Assembly (NCBI RefSeq): GCF_003268475.1
Contig: NZ_MCIF01000002.1
Coordinates: forward strand, 1,651,074-1,715,073
Source: Thermogemmatispora tikiterensis
GTDB taxonomy: Bacteria; Chloroflexota; Ktedonobacteria; Ktedonobacterales; Ktedonobacteraceae
DNA length: 64,000 bases
Direction: 5' to 3'
Positions 54,098-61,791 of this stretch are shown here, one piece after another. Within the stretch, counting starts at the first letter, position 1. Each line of letters begins with the position of its first letter. The notes beneath the pieces are model-generated. The model made no database searches. It was not told the origin of the DNA and saw only the letters and a list, made by a program, of their open reading frames with translations. A program made the translations under genes and the position numbers.

Positions 54098-54352
54098 ATG
54101 GCCATCGAGCGTACTGCCCATCCTTACATTGTTCGTGACTCCGCCATCTACGGCGGAGAACCGATCATCGAAGGCACGCGCACTGGCGTGCGCCATGTGA
54201 TCCTGCTCTTCCAGTCGGGCAAAGATCCTGAAGAGATTGCGCGCATCCATCGTCTGAGCCTGGCTCAGGTCTACGATGCCATCAGCTATTTTTACGACAA
54301 CGAAGAGGAAATCGAGCACTATATTCGCAATCAGTCCTGGGAAGGCGACTGA
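54098..54352 (+). CDS. DUF433-family protein
   Basis: This 84-residue protein has the DUF433 hallmark: a short strand-rich start, YGGEPIIEGTRTGVRHVILLF, then a helix-turn-helix-like stretch (GKDPEEIARIHRLSLAQVYD) and AISYFYDNEEEIEHYI. DUF433 proteins are often antitoxins paired with PIN-like DUF5615 toxins. No such toxin gene follows here; the next 580 bases hold no evident gene. A solitary regulator or orphan antitoxin is therefore possible. The ATG at 54098 is preceded by AAGGAGGAG. It is divergent from the promoter at 53892. Confidence 0.88.
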   Translation: MAIERTAHPYIVRDSAIYGGEPIIEGTRTGVRHVILLFQSGKDPEEIARIHRLSLAQVYDAISYFYDNEEEIEHYIRNQSWEGD

Positions 54353-54931
54353 GAGACGGCCCCCTGGCTGTTGACTTCCCTGCGCTTGCCGTTGATTGAC
54401 GCTGGTGCCTGTCCGACTCCGGCACCCTCTATTTTGTGCCTGCCAGGCTTTTGCCAGGCGATGGTGAGCGAGATCACAGCCGGGGCGGGATGTTCATTGC
54501 GGCTGGTCTAGCCACACCGCTGCTTCACGCGCTATACTGTTACATAGTATACTGGCGAAAGTCAGCCTGGTTGAACTAAAGGTGAGTGGCGTAGGGTAGC
54601 TCTTTCCTCCTCTTCGCCACTGCCCGCAGGGCTGTTCTTGCCCTTCATCGCACGACCGCACACCTGTCCCTGTCCTGGTTTCGAAGGCCGACGCCGACGC
54701 TTCGACACTCGCCGGCACAGCTCTTTCCTCTTGCAGTCGAGGCTGCTGTGCCCTCATTAGCCAGAGCGAGCCAGTCAGCGCGGCCTTGGCTTCTCGCTTG
54801 TCCTGCACCCGTCCACGCTCAGACGGCGGCAGAACAGCGCCTTAGCTCCTCAATGTACCCGTCCGCTCAGTCGCGCTCACGAGTCCTGTGAGGAAGACTT
54901 GGAAGAGAAGCAAGAAAGGAGGACCTGATAG
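54353..54931 (+). other. Spacer with a possible promoter
   Basis: There is no convincing gene. A plus-strand promoter may be TTCACG (54524-54529), 18 bases, TATACT (54548-54553); TATACTG also occurs at 54533, giving a direct repeat. No toxin partner for the DUF433 protein is encoded here. Confidence 0.4.
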
Positions 54932-55114
54932 ATGCAGCAATACAGCGATCTGCTGATCGATGCCCTCCTGGATGAGGGATTCACGGTCGAGGAGGCCAAT
55001 CGCCTGATCGAACTGCGCGAGGCATACGAAGAGCAGCTTGCCCGCGAGGAGATACCCTATCAGCGTTTCATGTCCTGGCTGATCGAATATGGCCACCTGA
55101 GCGATTATCTCTAG
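54932..55114 (+). CDS. Small helical protein, 60 residues
   Basis: Not recognised. It is very acidic and helical: YSDLLIDALLDEGFTVEEAN, LIELREAYEEQLAREEI and MSWLIEYGHLSDYL. It has no cysteines or membrane segment. AAAGGAGG lies upstream of the ATG, with good spacing, and the codon usage looks like that of neighbouring genes, so coding is likely. It precedes the nucleotidyltransferase gene by 160 bases but has its own ribosome-binding site; a promoter for the next gene lies between. Confidence 0.7.
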   Translation: MQQYSDLLIDALLDEGFTVEEANRLIELREAYEEQLAREEIPYQRFMSWLIEYGHLSDYL

Positions 55115-55146
55115 CGGGCAAGCCAGGCAGGCAAGGGACGAAATCC

Positions 55147-55176
55147 TTGTAGCTGCCTTCTGCTGTGAGGTACAAT
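55147..55176 (+). promoter_or_regulatory. Possible promoter of the fused nucleotidyltransferase
   Basis: TTGTAG (55147-55152), 18 bases and TACAAT (55171-55176) lie about 100 bases before the ATG at 55275. The -35 box is weak. Confidence 0.45.
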
Positions 55177-55274
55177 AGCAATGAGGCAGGCAGTAGACTA
55201 CGGCGCAGCCCCCTGCTGCGCCGTTGCAGTTTCCATGACCAGATGAGCAACCCCGCGCCAAGGAGAGAAAAGTC

Positions 55275-57779
55275 ATGAAAGCGGTTGTTATGGCCGGAGG
55301 GGAAGGATCTCGCCTACGTCCCCTGACCATCAAGCGCCCCAAGCCAATGGTGCCGATCGTGGGCAAGCCCGTCATGGAGCATATCCTGAACCTCCTGAAG
55401 CGACATGGCATCACCGAGGTCATCGTCACCGTTCAGTACCTGGCGAGCAATATCGAGGACTACTTCGGCAACGGCTCGCAGTTCGGCATGCGCATCACTT
55501 ACTCTCGCGAGGATGTCCCTCTGGGCACCGCCGGCAGCGTGAAAAACGCTGAGGAGCACCTGACCGAGCCGTTCCTCGTGATCAGCGGCGATGCGCTCAC
55601 CGACTATAATCTGAGCGATATCATCCGCTTTCATCAGGAAAAGCAAGCGCTGGCAACGTTGACGCTCGCTCACGTCCATAATCCACTCGAGTACGGGGTC
55701 ATTATCACGAACGAAGATGGCCATATCACGCAGTTTCTGGAGAAGCCTAGCTGGGGCGAGGTCTTCAGCGATACGATCAATACGGGCATCTATGTGCTCG
55801 ATCCCCGCGTGCTGACCTACTTCGAGAAGAATAAGCCCTTCGACTTCAGCCAGGATCTCTTTCCGTTGATGCTCAAAAAGGGTGACCCCATCTATGGCTA
55901 TATCGCCAGCGGCTACTGGTGCGATGTGGGAAACCTGAGTGAGTATATGCGCGCCAACGCCGATGCTTTGCAGGGACGGGTTCAGATCGAGATTCCTGGC
56001 CGCCATATTGGTAACAGCATCTGGTGCGAAGAGGGCGTGGAGATCGCTGAGGATGCTCAGCTCTATGGCCCGGTCTACCTGGGACACGACTGCAAGATTA
56101 AGTCGGGCGCCATCATCCACGGGCCGAGCATCATCGGCCACTATACGATCATCGATGAGCGGGCCCAGGTCGACCGGAGCATCATCTGGAATAACTCTTA
56201 TATCGGCGAGCGAGCTGAGCTGCGCGGCGCTCTCGTCGGCTCGTCGACGAGCATCAAGAGCAAGGCGGTGATGTTCGAAGGCTCGGTGATCGGCGATAAC
56301 TCGATCGTCCAGGAGGGCGCCATTATCCAGCCCAATGTGAAGATCTGGCCCGATAAGGAGATCGAGACCGGCGCTGTGGTCAATAACAGCATTATCTGGG
56401 GCTCGCAGGGCAGACGCGGCCTCTTTGGGCGCTACGGGGTAACGGGTCTGGTCAATATTGATCTGACTCCCGAGTTCGCCGCCAGCCTTGGCGCAGCTTA
56501 CGGAGCCATTCTTCCCAAGGGCAGCATCATTGCTGTCAATCGCGATTCATCACATCGCACCTCACGAATGATTAAGCGGGCGATCGTGGCCGGCCTCCCC
56601 TCGGCTGGCATCAACGTCCACGATATTAATCAGGTCCCGATTCCGGTGGCTCGCTACTATGTGCGCAATACCGAGGCCGTCGGCGGTATTCATGTGCGCC
56701 TCTCTCCTCACGACCCGCGCATTGTCGACATCAAGTTCTTTGACCAGTACGGCCTCGATATCAATAAGGCGACCGAGCGCAAGGTGGAGAACCTCTACTT
56801 CCGCGAGGACTTCCGCCGCGTCTACATCGACGACCTGGGGTCGATCGAGGTCCAGGAGAATGAGCGCGTGCTCAATCTCTATCTGGAGGGCTTCCACAAG
56901 GTGGTCGATGAAGGGCTGATCCGTCAGCGCAAGTTCCAGATCGTGATGGACTATGCGCATGGAAGTACGACTCAGTTGCTGCCCGGCATCTTTAACCGCC
57001 TCGGTGTGGATGTCATTATCTTGAATACAAGCGCCGATGAGTCGCTGGTCACGCGCACGAAGGATGAGGTGGAGCGCGATCTGCAGCGCCTGGCCACGAT
57101 TACGGCAGCCCTCCATACCGATCTGGGTATCCGCATCGATCCGGCTGGTGAGCGGATCGCAGTGGTGGATGACCGCGGGCGCATCCTGGACGGGATGAAG
57201 ATGCTGGCGGTGATGACGAGCCTGATGTTGCGCCGCTTCCATCAGGCGACGGTGGCGGCCCCGGTGACAGCCCCCAGTGCCCTCCAGCATATTGCTAAGC
57301 GCTACGACGGCCATATCCTGCATACGCGCGTTCTACCTCAAGCCCTGATGGCAACGGCAAGCCGCGAGGGAGTGGTGCTGGTCGGTGACGGCGAGGGCGG
57401 CTTCATCTTCCCGGAGTTCCTGCCCGCATTCGATGGTATGATGGCTGTGGCAAAGCTGCTGGAGCTGCTGGCTTACTTTGAGGCGAAGCTCTCTGAGGTG
57501 GTGGATGATCTGCCGAGCTACTACTTGAGCCGTACGCGCGTGGCCTGCCCCTGGGAGCATAAGGGCAAGGTCATGCGTATCCTGAGCGAGCAGTATCGCG
57601 AGCGACGTGCCAAGCCGATCGATGGGATTAAGATCGACCTGGGAAGCAAGGAGTGGGTACTGGTGCTGCCAGATGCCGATCGGCCTCTCTTCCACGTGGT
57701 GGCGGAATCGGAGTCAAGCGAACAGGCCCAGGCTCTGGCTGAGAAGTATGCCCGCGTGGTAAGCGGCTTGCAGCAGTAG
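55275..57779 (+). CDS. Sugar-1-phosphate nucleotidyltransferase fused to a degenerate phosphohexomutase domain
   Basis: This 834-residue protein has three parts. Residues 1-~235 are a GT-A nucleotidyltransferase with [32 protein letters not shown] and [10 protein letters not shown], suited to making NDP-sugars such as GDP-mannose. Residues ~250-370 are left-handed beta-helix hexapeptide repeats ([15 protein letters not shown] [20 protein letters not shown]). Residues ~385-830 resemble phosphoglucomutase/phosphomannomutase, but the motifs are altered: TASHNP is RLSPHDP, the metal loop DGDxDR is DPAGER, and the sugar loop GExSGH is GDGEGGFIF. The mutase part may be regulatory or inactive. Fusions like this occur in Cyanobacteria and Actinobacteria. 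It is transcribed alone. Confidence 0.88.
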   Translation: MKAVVMAGGEGSRLRPLTIKRPKPMVPIVGKPVMEHILNLLKRHGITEVIVTVQYLASNIEDYFGNGSQFGMRITYSREDVPLGTAGSVKNAEEHLTEPFLVISGDALTDYNLSDIIRFHQEKQALATLTLAHVHNPLEYGVIITNEDGHITQFLEKPSWGEVFSDTINTGIYVLDPRVLTYFEKNKPFDFSQDLFPLMLKKGDPIYGYIASGYWCDVGNLSEYMRANADALQGRVQIEIPGRHIGNSIWCEEGVEIAEDAQLYGPVYLGHDCKIKSGAIIHGPSIIGHYTIIDERAQVDRSIIWNNSYIGERAELRGALVGSSTSIKSKAVMFEGSVIGDNSIVQEGAIIQPNVKIWPDKEIETGAVVNNSIIWGSQGRRGLFGRYGVTGLVNIDLTPEFAASLGAAYGAILPKGSIIAVNRDSSHRTSRMIKRAIVAGLPSAGINVHDINQVPIPVARYYVRNTEAVGGIHVRLSPHDPRIVDIKFFDQYGLDINKATERKVENLYFREDFRRVYIDDLGSIEVQENERVLNLYLEGFHKVVDEGLIRQRKFQIVMDYAHGSTTQLLPGIFNRLGVDVIILNTSADESLVTRTKDEVERDLQRLATITAALHTDLGIRIDPAGERIAVVDDRGRILDGMKMLAVMTSLMLRRFHQATVAAPVTAPSALQHIAKRYDGHILHTRVLPQALMATASREGVVLVGDGEGGFIFPEFLPAFDGMMAVAKLLELLAYFEAKLSEVVDDLPSYYLSRTRVACPWEHKGKVMRILSEQYRERRAKPIDGIKIDLGSKEWVLVLPDADRPLFHVVAESESSEQAQALAEKYARVVSGLQQ

Positions 57780-58112
57780 CTCCCTACCCGCCCGGCAGCT
57801 CCCGCTATCTGCAAGCCGGCCAGAGATGCAGCACAAGGGGGAACGCTCCGACCTTCTATTTTCGCTTTTTCTCTTCGGTTCCCCCAGCTTGAAACAACAG
57901 GCCCCGTTGCGGTGGAGGGAATGGACGCAACGGGGCTGATGAGTTCGGTGTCCGGTCCAGTGCCGCCGCTGTCGCTGCACCAGCGTGGGAAAGAGGTTGC
58001 TGTCTTCCAGTTGCCGGAGCGGCCCTCCCACTCTCTGGCCGCCACCCTCTTAGCCAGAGGACAGGCTGTACTGGCATCTGGCGAACAGCCGCGCCCTGGC
58101 CTGGTTCACGCG
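57780..58112 (+). other. Convergent spacer with hairpins
   Basis: A perfect 11-bp stem, GCCCCGTTGCG (57901-57911) with CGCAACGGGGC (57926-57936), lies between the convergent nucleotidyltransferase and epimerase genes. An 8-bp GGGGGAAC/GTTCCCCC pair is nearby. They may end both transcripts, though the U-tracts are poor. Confidence 0.45.
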
Positions 58113-59129
58113 CTAGGCCGAGGCCGAGGCAGCCAGACGCGAGGCCGACGCCGCTTCTACGGACCGCGCCAGGACAGGCTGGAGCGGTACAGGTGGCAGG
58201 TTGTGACCCAGGCTGGCGCAGATGCTCTGGGCGGTACGCCGTATCCCCTCTTCCAGATCGACGCTCGGCTGCCAGCCAAGGAGTTGCCGCGCACGGCTGT
58301 TATCGAGAGCGATGGCTGCTCCAGTTCGTCCACGCTCGCTCAGATAGAGGGGTGGGACTTCGCTGGCCAGTAGGGCGGCGGTCCGCTGATAGAATTCTTC
58401 AAGGCTGAGGCCGCTGCCACTGCTGATGTGAATGGTCTGGTTGCCGCCGCGCTCGAGAGCCAGCAGGTGAGCCTGAACTACATCGGCGATGTAGATATGG
58501 TCCCGCCTCTCCCCCTGCGGGGCGCGAATGACTACCCGCCTCTGCTCTAGCAGGCTGTAGATGAATTCGGTTAAGGGATGTTGAGCGGTTTGTCTGTCGG
58601 TTTCTCCATAGACATCAGCATAGCGCAGAATAACATGCTCTATTCCATAGTAGCGGCTATAGTAGCGAATATACCATTCTCCGGCAAGTTTGCTAATGTC
58701 GAGAGGACGCCGTGGGCAGAGCGGGGCCTCCTCGCTGAGAGGAAGGGCCTGGCCTTCTCCAGCATAGAGGTCGTTGCCGCCAGAGGCAAAGATAATGCGA
58801 CCAACGTTGGCCGCTATGCAGCCATCAAGCAGGTTGAGCAGGCCATGCAAATTGACGTCAGCATCGGTTAGCGGGCGCTGGCCAGGCAGTAGCGCCGAAC
58901 GACAGGCCGCATGATGGCTGACAATCTCGGGACGCTCCATCTGGAGCACTGCGTGTAGCCGCGGGTCTCGAATGTCTAGCTGGTAGAAGCGCGCGCGTGG
59001 ATCAAGGCGCTCCCGTGCGCCACTGGCCAGTGAGTCAATGACTATGACCTGATGGCCAGCATCCAGACAGGCGCGAGTCAAGTGCGCCCCAATAAACCCA
59101 GCTCCGCCAGTGATGGCGATCTTGACCAA
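58113..59129 (-). CDS. NAD-dependent epimerase/dehydratase-like protein (extended SDR), catalytic Tyr missing
   Basis: This 338-residue extended-SDR protein resembles UDP-glucose 4-epimerases. The Rossmann motif is VKIAITGGAGFIGAHLTRAC, followed by VIVIDSLASGARERLD, the FYQLDIRD segment and SHHAACRSALLPG. The catalytic Ser region is IIFASGGNDLYAGEG. The usual YxxxK is LDISK in RRPLDISKLAGEWYIRYY, so the Tyr is replaced by Leu while Lys is kept. VVIRAPQGERRDHIYIADVV and LGWQPSVDLEEGIRRT are typical of the C-terminal part. I start at TTG 59129, 6 bases after AAGGGAGAG, where the family N-terminus begins. It may be non-catalytic or a divergent dehydratase/reductase. It is convergent with the nucleotidyltransferase gene. 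Confidence 0.85.
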   Translation of the reverse strand: MVKIAITGGAGFIGAHLTRACLDAGHQVIVIDSLASGARERLDPRARFYQLDIRDPRLHAVLQMERPEIVSHHAACRSALLPGQRPLTDADVNLHGLLNLLDGCIAANVGRIIFASGGNDLYAGEGQALPLSEEAPLCPRRPLDISKLAGEWYIRYYSRYYGIEHVILRYADVYGETDRQTAQHPLTEFIYSLLEQRRVVIRAPQGERRDHIYIADVVQAHLLALERGGNQTIHISSGSGLSLEEFYQRTAALLASEVPPLYLSERGRTGAAIALDNSRARQLLGWQPSVDLEEGIRRTAQSICASLGHNLPPVPLQPVLARSVEAASASRLAASASA

Positions 59130-59638
59130 GTGTGTCTCTCCCTTCTGTCCTTGCTTGGCTTGCCGCTGTCTCGATCGGTGGCTCTCTGCTATCTCTAGTG
59201 TAGCGCTGATCTCTATTATATAGATATATATGTATCTATACGACAAAAAGCGATATGATCGTATATAGCAGTTTTTCAATGGCCAGAATGACAAAGAGCG
59301 ACGACGGCTGGCCACGATGAGGACAGTTGATCGACCTGCTTCTGTAAGAGAAAGGCCAGAGGTAAGATAGAGTGGGTTGTGTCGGGCAGGGCTGGCAATG
59401 CTGGCAATCCACAGGCAGCTAGCCTGTAATCGCTGGGCCGGCTGTCCGCCTGCTATGCTTCTTGCATTGCCGTCTCAGAGAAGACGGGAGATAATCTAGA
59501 CTGACGTTGGCCCGCCGCAGTGAGAGGAGCTGCGCCGGCGGGGGGGACGGCGCAGGTCGTAAAGCTCAGGTTCCGCTCACTGTGCCAGCCGCCGCCAGGC
59601 CACAGCGCTTGTCTCGCTAACCGGCGGCGGCTGGTCCT
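59130..59638 (-). other. AT-rich promoter region of the epimerase-like gene
   Basis: The stretch 59205-59270 is strikingly AT-rich for this genome, with TATAAT on the minus strand (59215-59220), the palindrome ATAGATA/TATCTAT nearby and CGATATGATCG at about 59251. The remaining bases show no gene. Confidence 0.45.
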
Positions 59639-59839
59639 CTATGAGGCAGGGGTTGTACCTCTCATGAGCGCATCCAGCGTGGACTTCTTGATACGGTAAG
59701 CCTGACGCTTGCCACGGTGGGGGAGGGTGATCGCCTCCAAGGCTCCGCTCTTGATCCAACGACGCACCGTTGTATCGTCCACGCGCAGACGGCGCGCAAC
59801 TTCACGTACCGTGAGCAGTTCTTCCAGATCCTCAGCCAT
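59639..59839 (-). CDS. Excisionase-type (MerR-fold) DNA-binding protein
   Basis: This 66-residue protein is a single winged-helix DNA-binding domain of the excisionase/MerR type: ELLTVREVARRLRVDDTTVR then RWIKSGALEAITLPHRGKRQ and AYRIKKSTLDALM. It has no catalytic or effector domain. Such stand-alone domains occur as phage or plasmid excisionases, but also as chromosomal regulators; no integrase or att site is nearby, so a regulator is likelier. The ATG at 59839 follows AGGAGAGAC. Confidence 0.88.
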   Translation of the reverse strand: MAEDLEELLTVREVARRLRVDDTTVRRWIKSGALEAITLPHRGKRQAYRIKKSTLDALMRGTTPAS

Positions 59840-60287
59840 AGCAGTCTCTCCTACTCTTTGGGATTAGCTCGTAACAGGCGCGATCACCAGCGTTCCTCTG
59901 ACACCCCTGGCGCGCCGCCCTCCCCTCGTTGAGCGGAGAGAGCTGCGTCGCCTTCCGGTCAAGCCGGGAAGGGGTGCCATCTGGCGATTCACGAGCAGAC
60001 GTTTTTTCGGTCCCTCTATACGAGAGTATATCCCTGGGGGTAGCATCCTCCCGTGAGGCCAGAACAGTTGAACGCTGTCTGCCAGTTAACTACACTATAC
60101 AACTACGCACAAACGTACTAAAATGGAGCAGATGTCAGGTTGGCGTCTACCTTCTCCCGCTGGAAGCGAGCGGTCGCTTCGACTGCCAGATTGGATTGCG
60201 TCAGGCAGAATGTTCTCTGAGGAGAGAGGGAGACAGGCGAGCGATCGACTTGCGAGCGGTCCAAAGGACTGGAAAGGGCCTTTTTTG
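59840..60287 (+). promoter_or_regulatory. Divergent spacer with palindrome and promoter
   Basis: A palindrome TATAC-GAGA-GTATA (60017-60030) and a plus-strand promoter TTGAAC (60068-60073), 17 bases, TACACT (60091-60096) lie between the HTH gene and the metallophosphoesterase. The palindrome could be an operator of the HTH protein. Confidence 0.45.
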
Positions 60288-61697
60288 ATGTCTGTGACCA
60301 TTCTGGTCGTCAGTGATCTTCACCTTGCGCATGGTCAACAACCTTTTGAGGGCTTTACCGAGCAGCAACAGCGTGCCTGGGAGGAGTTTCTGCAGGCGGC
60401 CTCTCCTGGAGGCACACTGGTCGAGGAGCGGGCAGATGAGACGGTTGAGCTGGTGATCAATGGCGACTGCTTTGATTTTTTGGCGGCTGCTCCCCTGCGG
60501 CATGATCGCACTCGGACGGTAGCTCAGGCTTTGGAGAAGCTAGAGCAGATCATTGCCGCTCATGGAGCGTTCTTTGAGGCGCTGGCCCAGTTTTTGAGGC
60601 AGCCCCAACGGCGTGTGACCTTTGTGCCCGGCAATCACGATATTGAACTGCTCTTCCCGGCAGTCCAGCAGCGCCTGCGCCAGGCGGTGGGTTGGCCCGC
60701 GGCCTCAGAGGAGCGGCTTCGCTTCTGGCCCCGCGCGCGCTATGAGCCGCTGTCGACGATCGCTATAGAACATGGCAATCTGTATGATTTCTGGAATCAT
60801 CGCAGTGCCGGGTTGTGGGCTGCCAGTGGCGAGCCACTGCCTCCCCCGGAAGAGATTCTTCTCTCCGCGGGTTCGTGGTATTATCAAGAGGCAGGGGCGT
60901 TGATCCATCGCCGTTTTCCGTATTTCGACCACCTGGAGCCATCGCTCAGCTATCCGCGCCAGATGGCGCTGCTGAGTCTCTTTGCTCCCGAGCTGCTGTG
61001 CGAAGTGGTGACGAACCTCGTCGGGCTGATGAGCCGTCCACGTCAGCCTTTGGCTGGCTTGAGCCGAGGCGAGGAGCACGTGGCCCTGCGCCTCTTCGAG
61101 GAGGCGATGCAGGATCTGGCCGCCTTCCAGCGCGATATGGAGCGTCAGAAAAGCGACTGGCAGCCGGTGCCAGGTTGGGATGAGCAGCGGGCTACGGCAG
61201 CTACGCTGGAGGAATATACGCTTTTGCGGGAGGCGCTGGCCCAGGCGAGCGAGCCGACAGCGACGGAGAGGACGCTGCTGGAGGCCGTGGCCCGCATCTT
61301 TGGAAGGCCAGCGGCGCGCCGGGCAGGCCCAACCGGCGCTGGTATGCAGGCCCTACTGCAGCGTGAGCCTCGCCTGCGCTATGCCCTGGCCGGCCATACT
61401 CATTCGTGGCTCGTAGAGTCGCTAGCCAAGAGCCGCCAGTCCTATCTGAATACGGGCACATGGACGCGGCGCCTGGCGCGGCCTGCACCGGAGGAGATCA
61501 CGCCCGCGACCTTAGCCTGGCTGCGCTCCCCAGATTGGCCACCGACGCCGACCACTTCGCCGCTGCGCGAGGTGACACAGTATACGTTCGCGCTGATCCG
61601 CGCCAGCGATGACGGGGTCCAGGCTACGGCCAGCCTTTGCGCCTGGGAAGTTCGTTCTCAGCCAGCTTACCGGGTCCTGGTAACAGCCACCTTCTGA
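60288..61697 (+). CDS. Calcineurin-like metallophosphoesterase
   Basis: This 469-residue protein has the full binuclear-metal phosphoesterase signature: VSDLHLAHG near residue 8, NGDCFDFL near 60, VPGNHDIELLF near 110 and AGHTHSWLVE near 370. The region between (about 140-350) is a helical insert that includes YDFWNHRSAGLW and LSYPRQMALLSLFAPEL. It may be a phosphodiesterase, a UDP-diacylglucosamine hydrolase-like enzyme or a nuclease; the substrate cannot be told. I start at ATG 60288, after GGAAAGGG; an upstream ATG at 60123 opens the same frame but lacks an RBS. polA begins 94 bases after its stop. Confidence 0.85.
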   Translation: MSVTILVVSDLHLAHGQQPFEGFTEQQQRAWEEFLQAASPGGTLVEERADETVELVINGDCFDFLAAAPLRHDRTRTVAQALEKLEQIIAAHGAFFEALAQFLRQPQRRVTFVPGNHDIELLFPAVQQRLRQAVGWPAASEERLRFWPRARYEPLSTIAIEHGNLYDFWNHRSAGLWAASGEPLPPPEEILLSAGSWYYQEAGALIHRRFPYFDHLEPSLSYPRQMALLSLFAPELLCEVVTNLVGLMSRPRQPLAGLSRGEEHVALRLFEEAMQDLAAFQRDMERQKSDWQPVPGWDEQRATAATLEEYTLLREALAQASEPTATERTLLEAVARIFGRPAARRAGPTGAGMQALLQREPRLRYALAGHTHSWLVESLAKSRQSYLNTGTWTRRLARPAPEEITPATLAWLRSPDWPPTPTTSPLREVTQYTFALIRASDDGVQATASLCAWEVRSQPAYRVLVTATF

Positions 61698-61791
61698 GAG
61701 TAGTGCGGGTAGGATGAGATGGTGACGGAAGCCAGCAATAAGCATACAAGTCGTGAGAGAAAGCTGGGGCCTGAAGGGTTGAGTAGCAGGT

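Noticed and set aside
54494..54808. Minus-strand ORF in the spacer after the DUF433 gene
   Set aside because: It is low-complexity, has no RBS or recognisable motif, and is not a plausible toxin partner.
59639..59839. Evidence of an integrated element (excisionase gene)
   Set aside because: No integrase, att repeats, tRNA target or phage genes are near; the domain is also common in chromosomal regulators.
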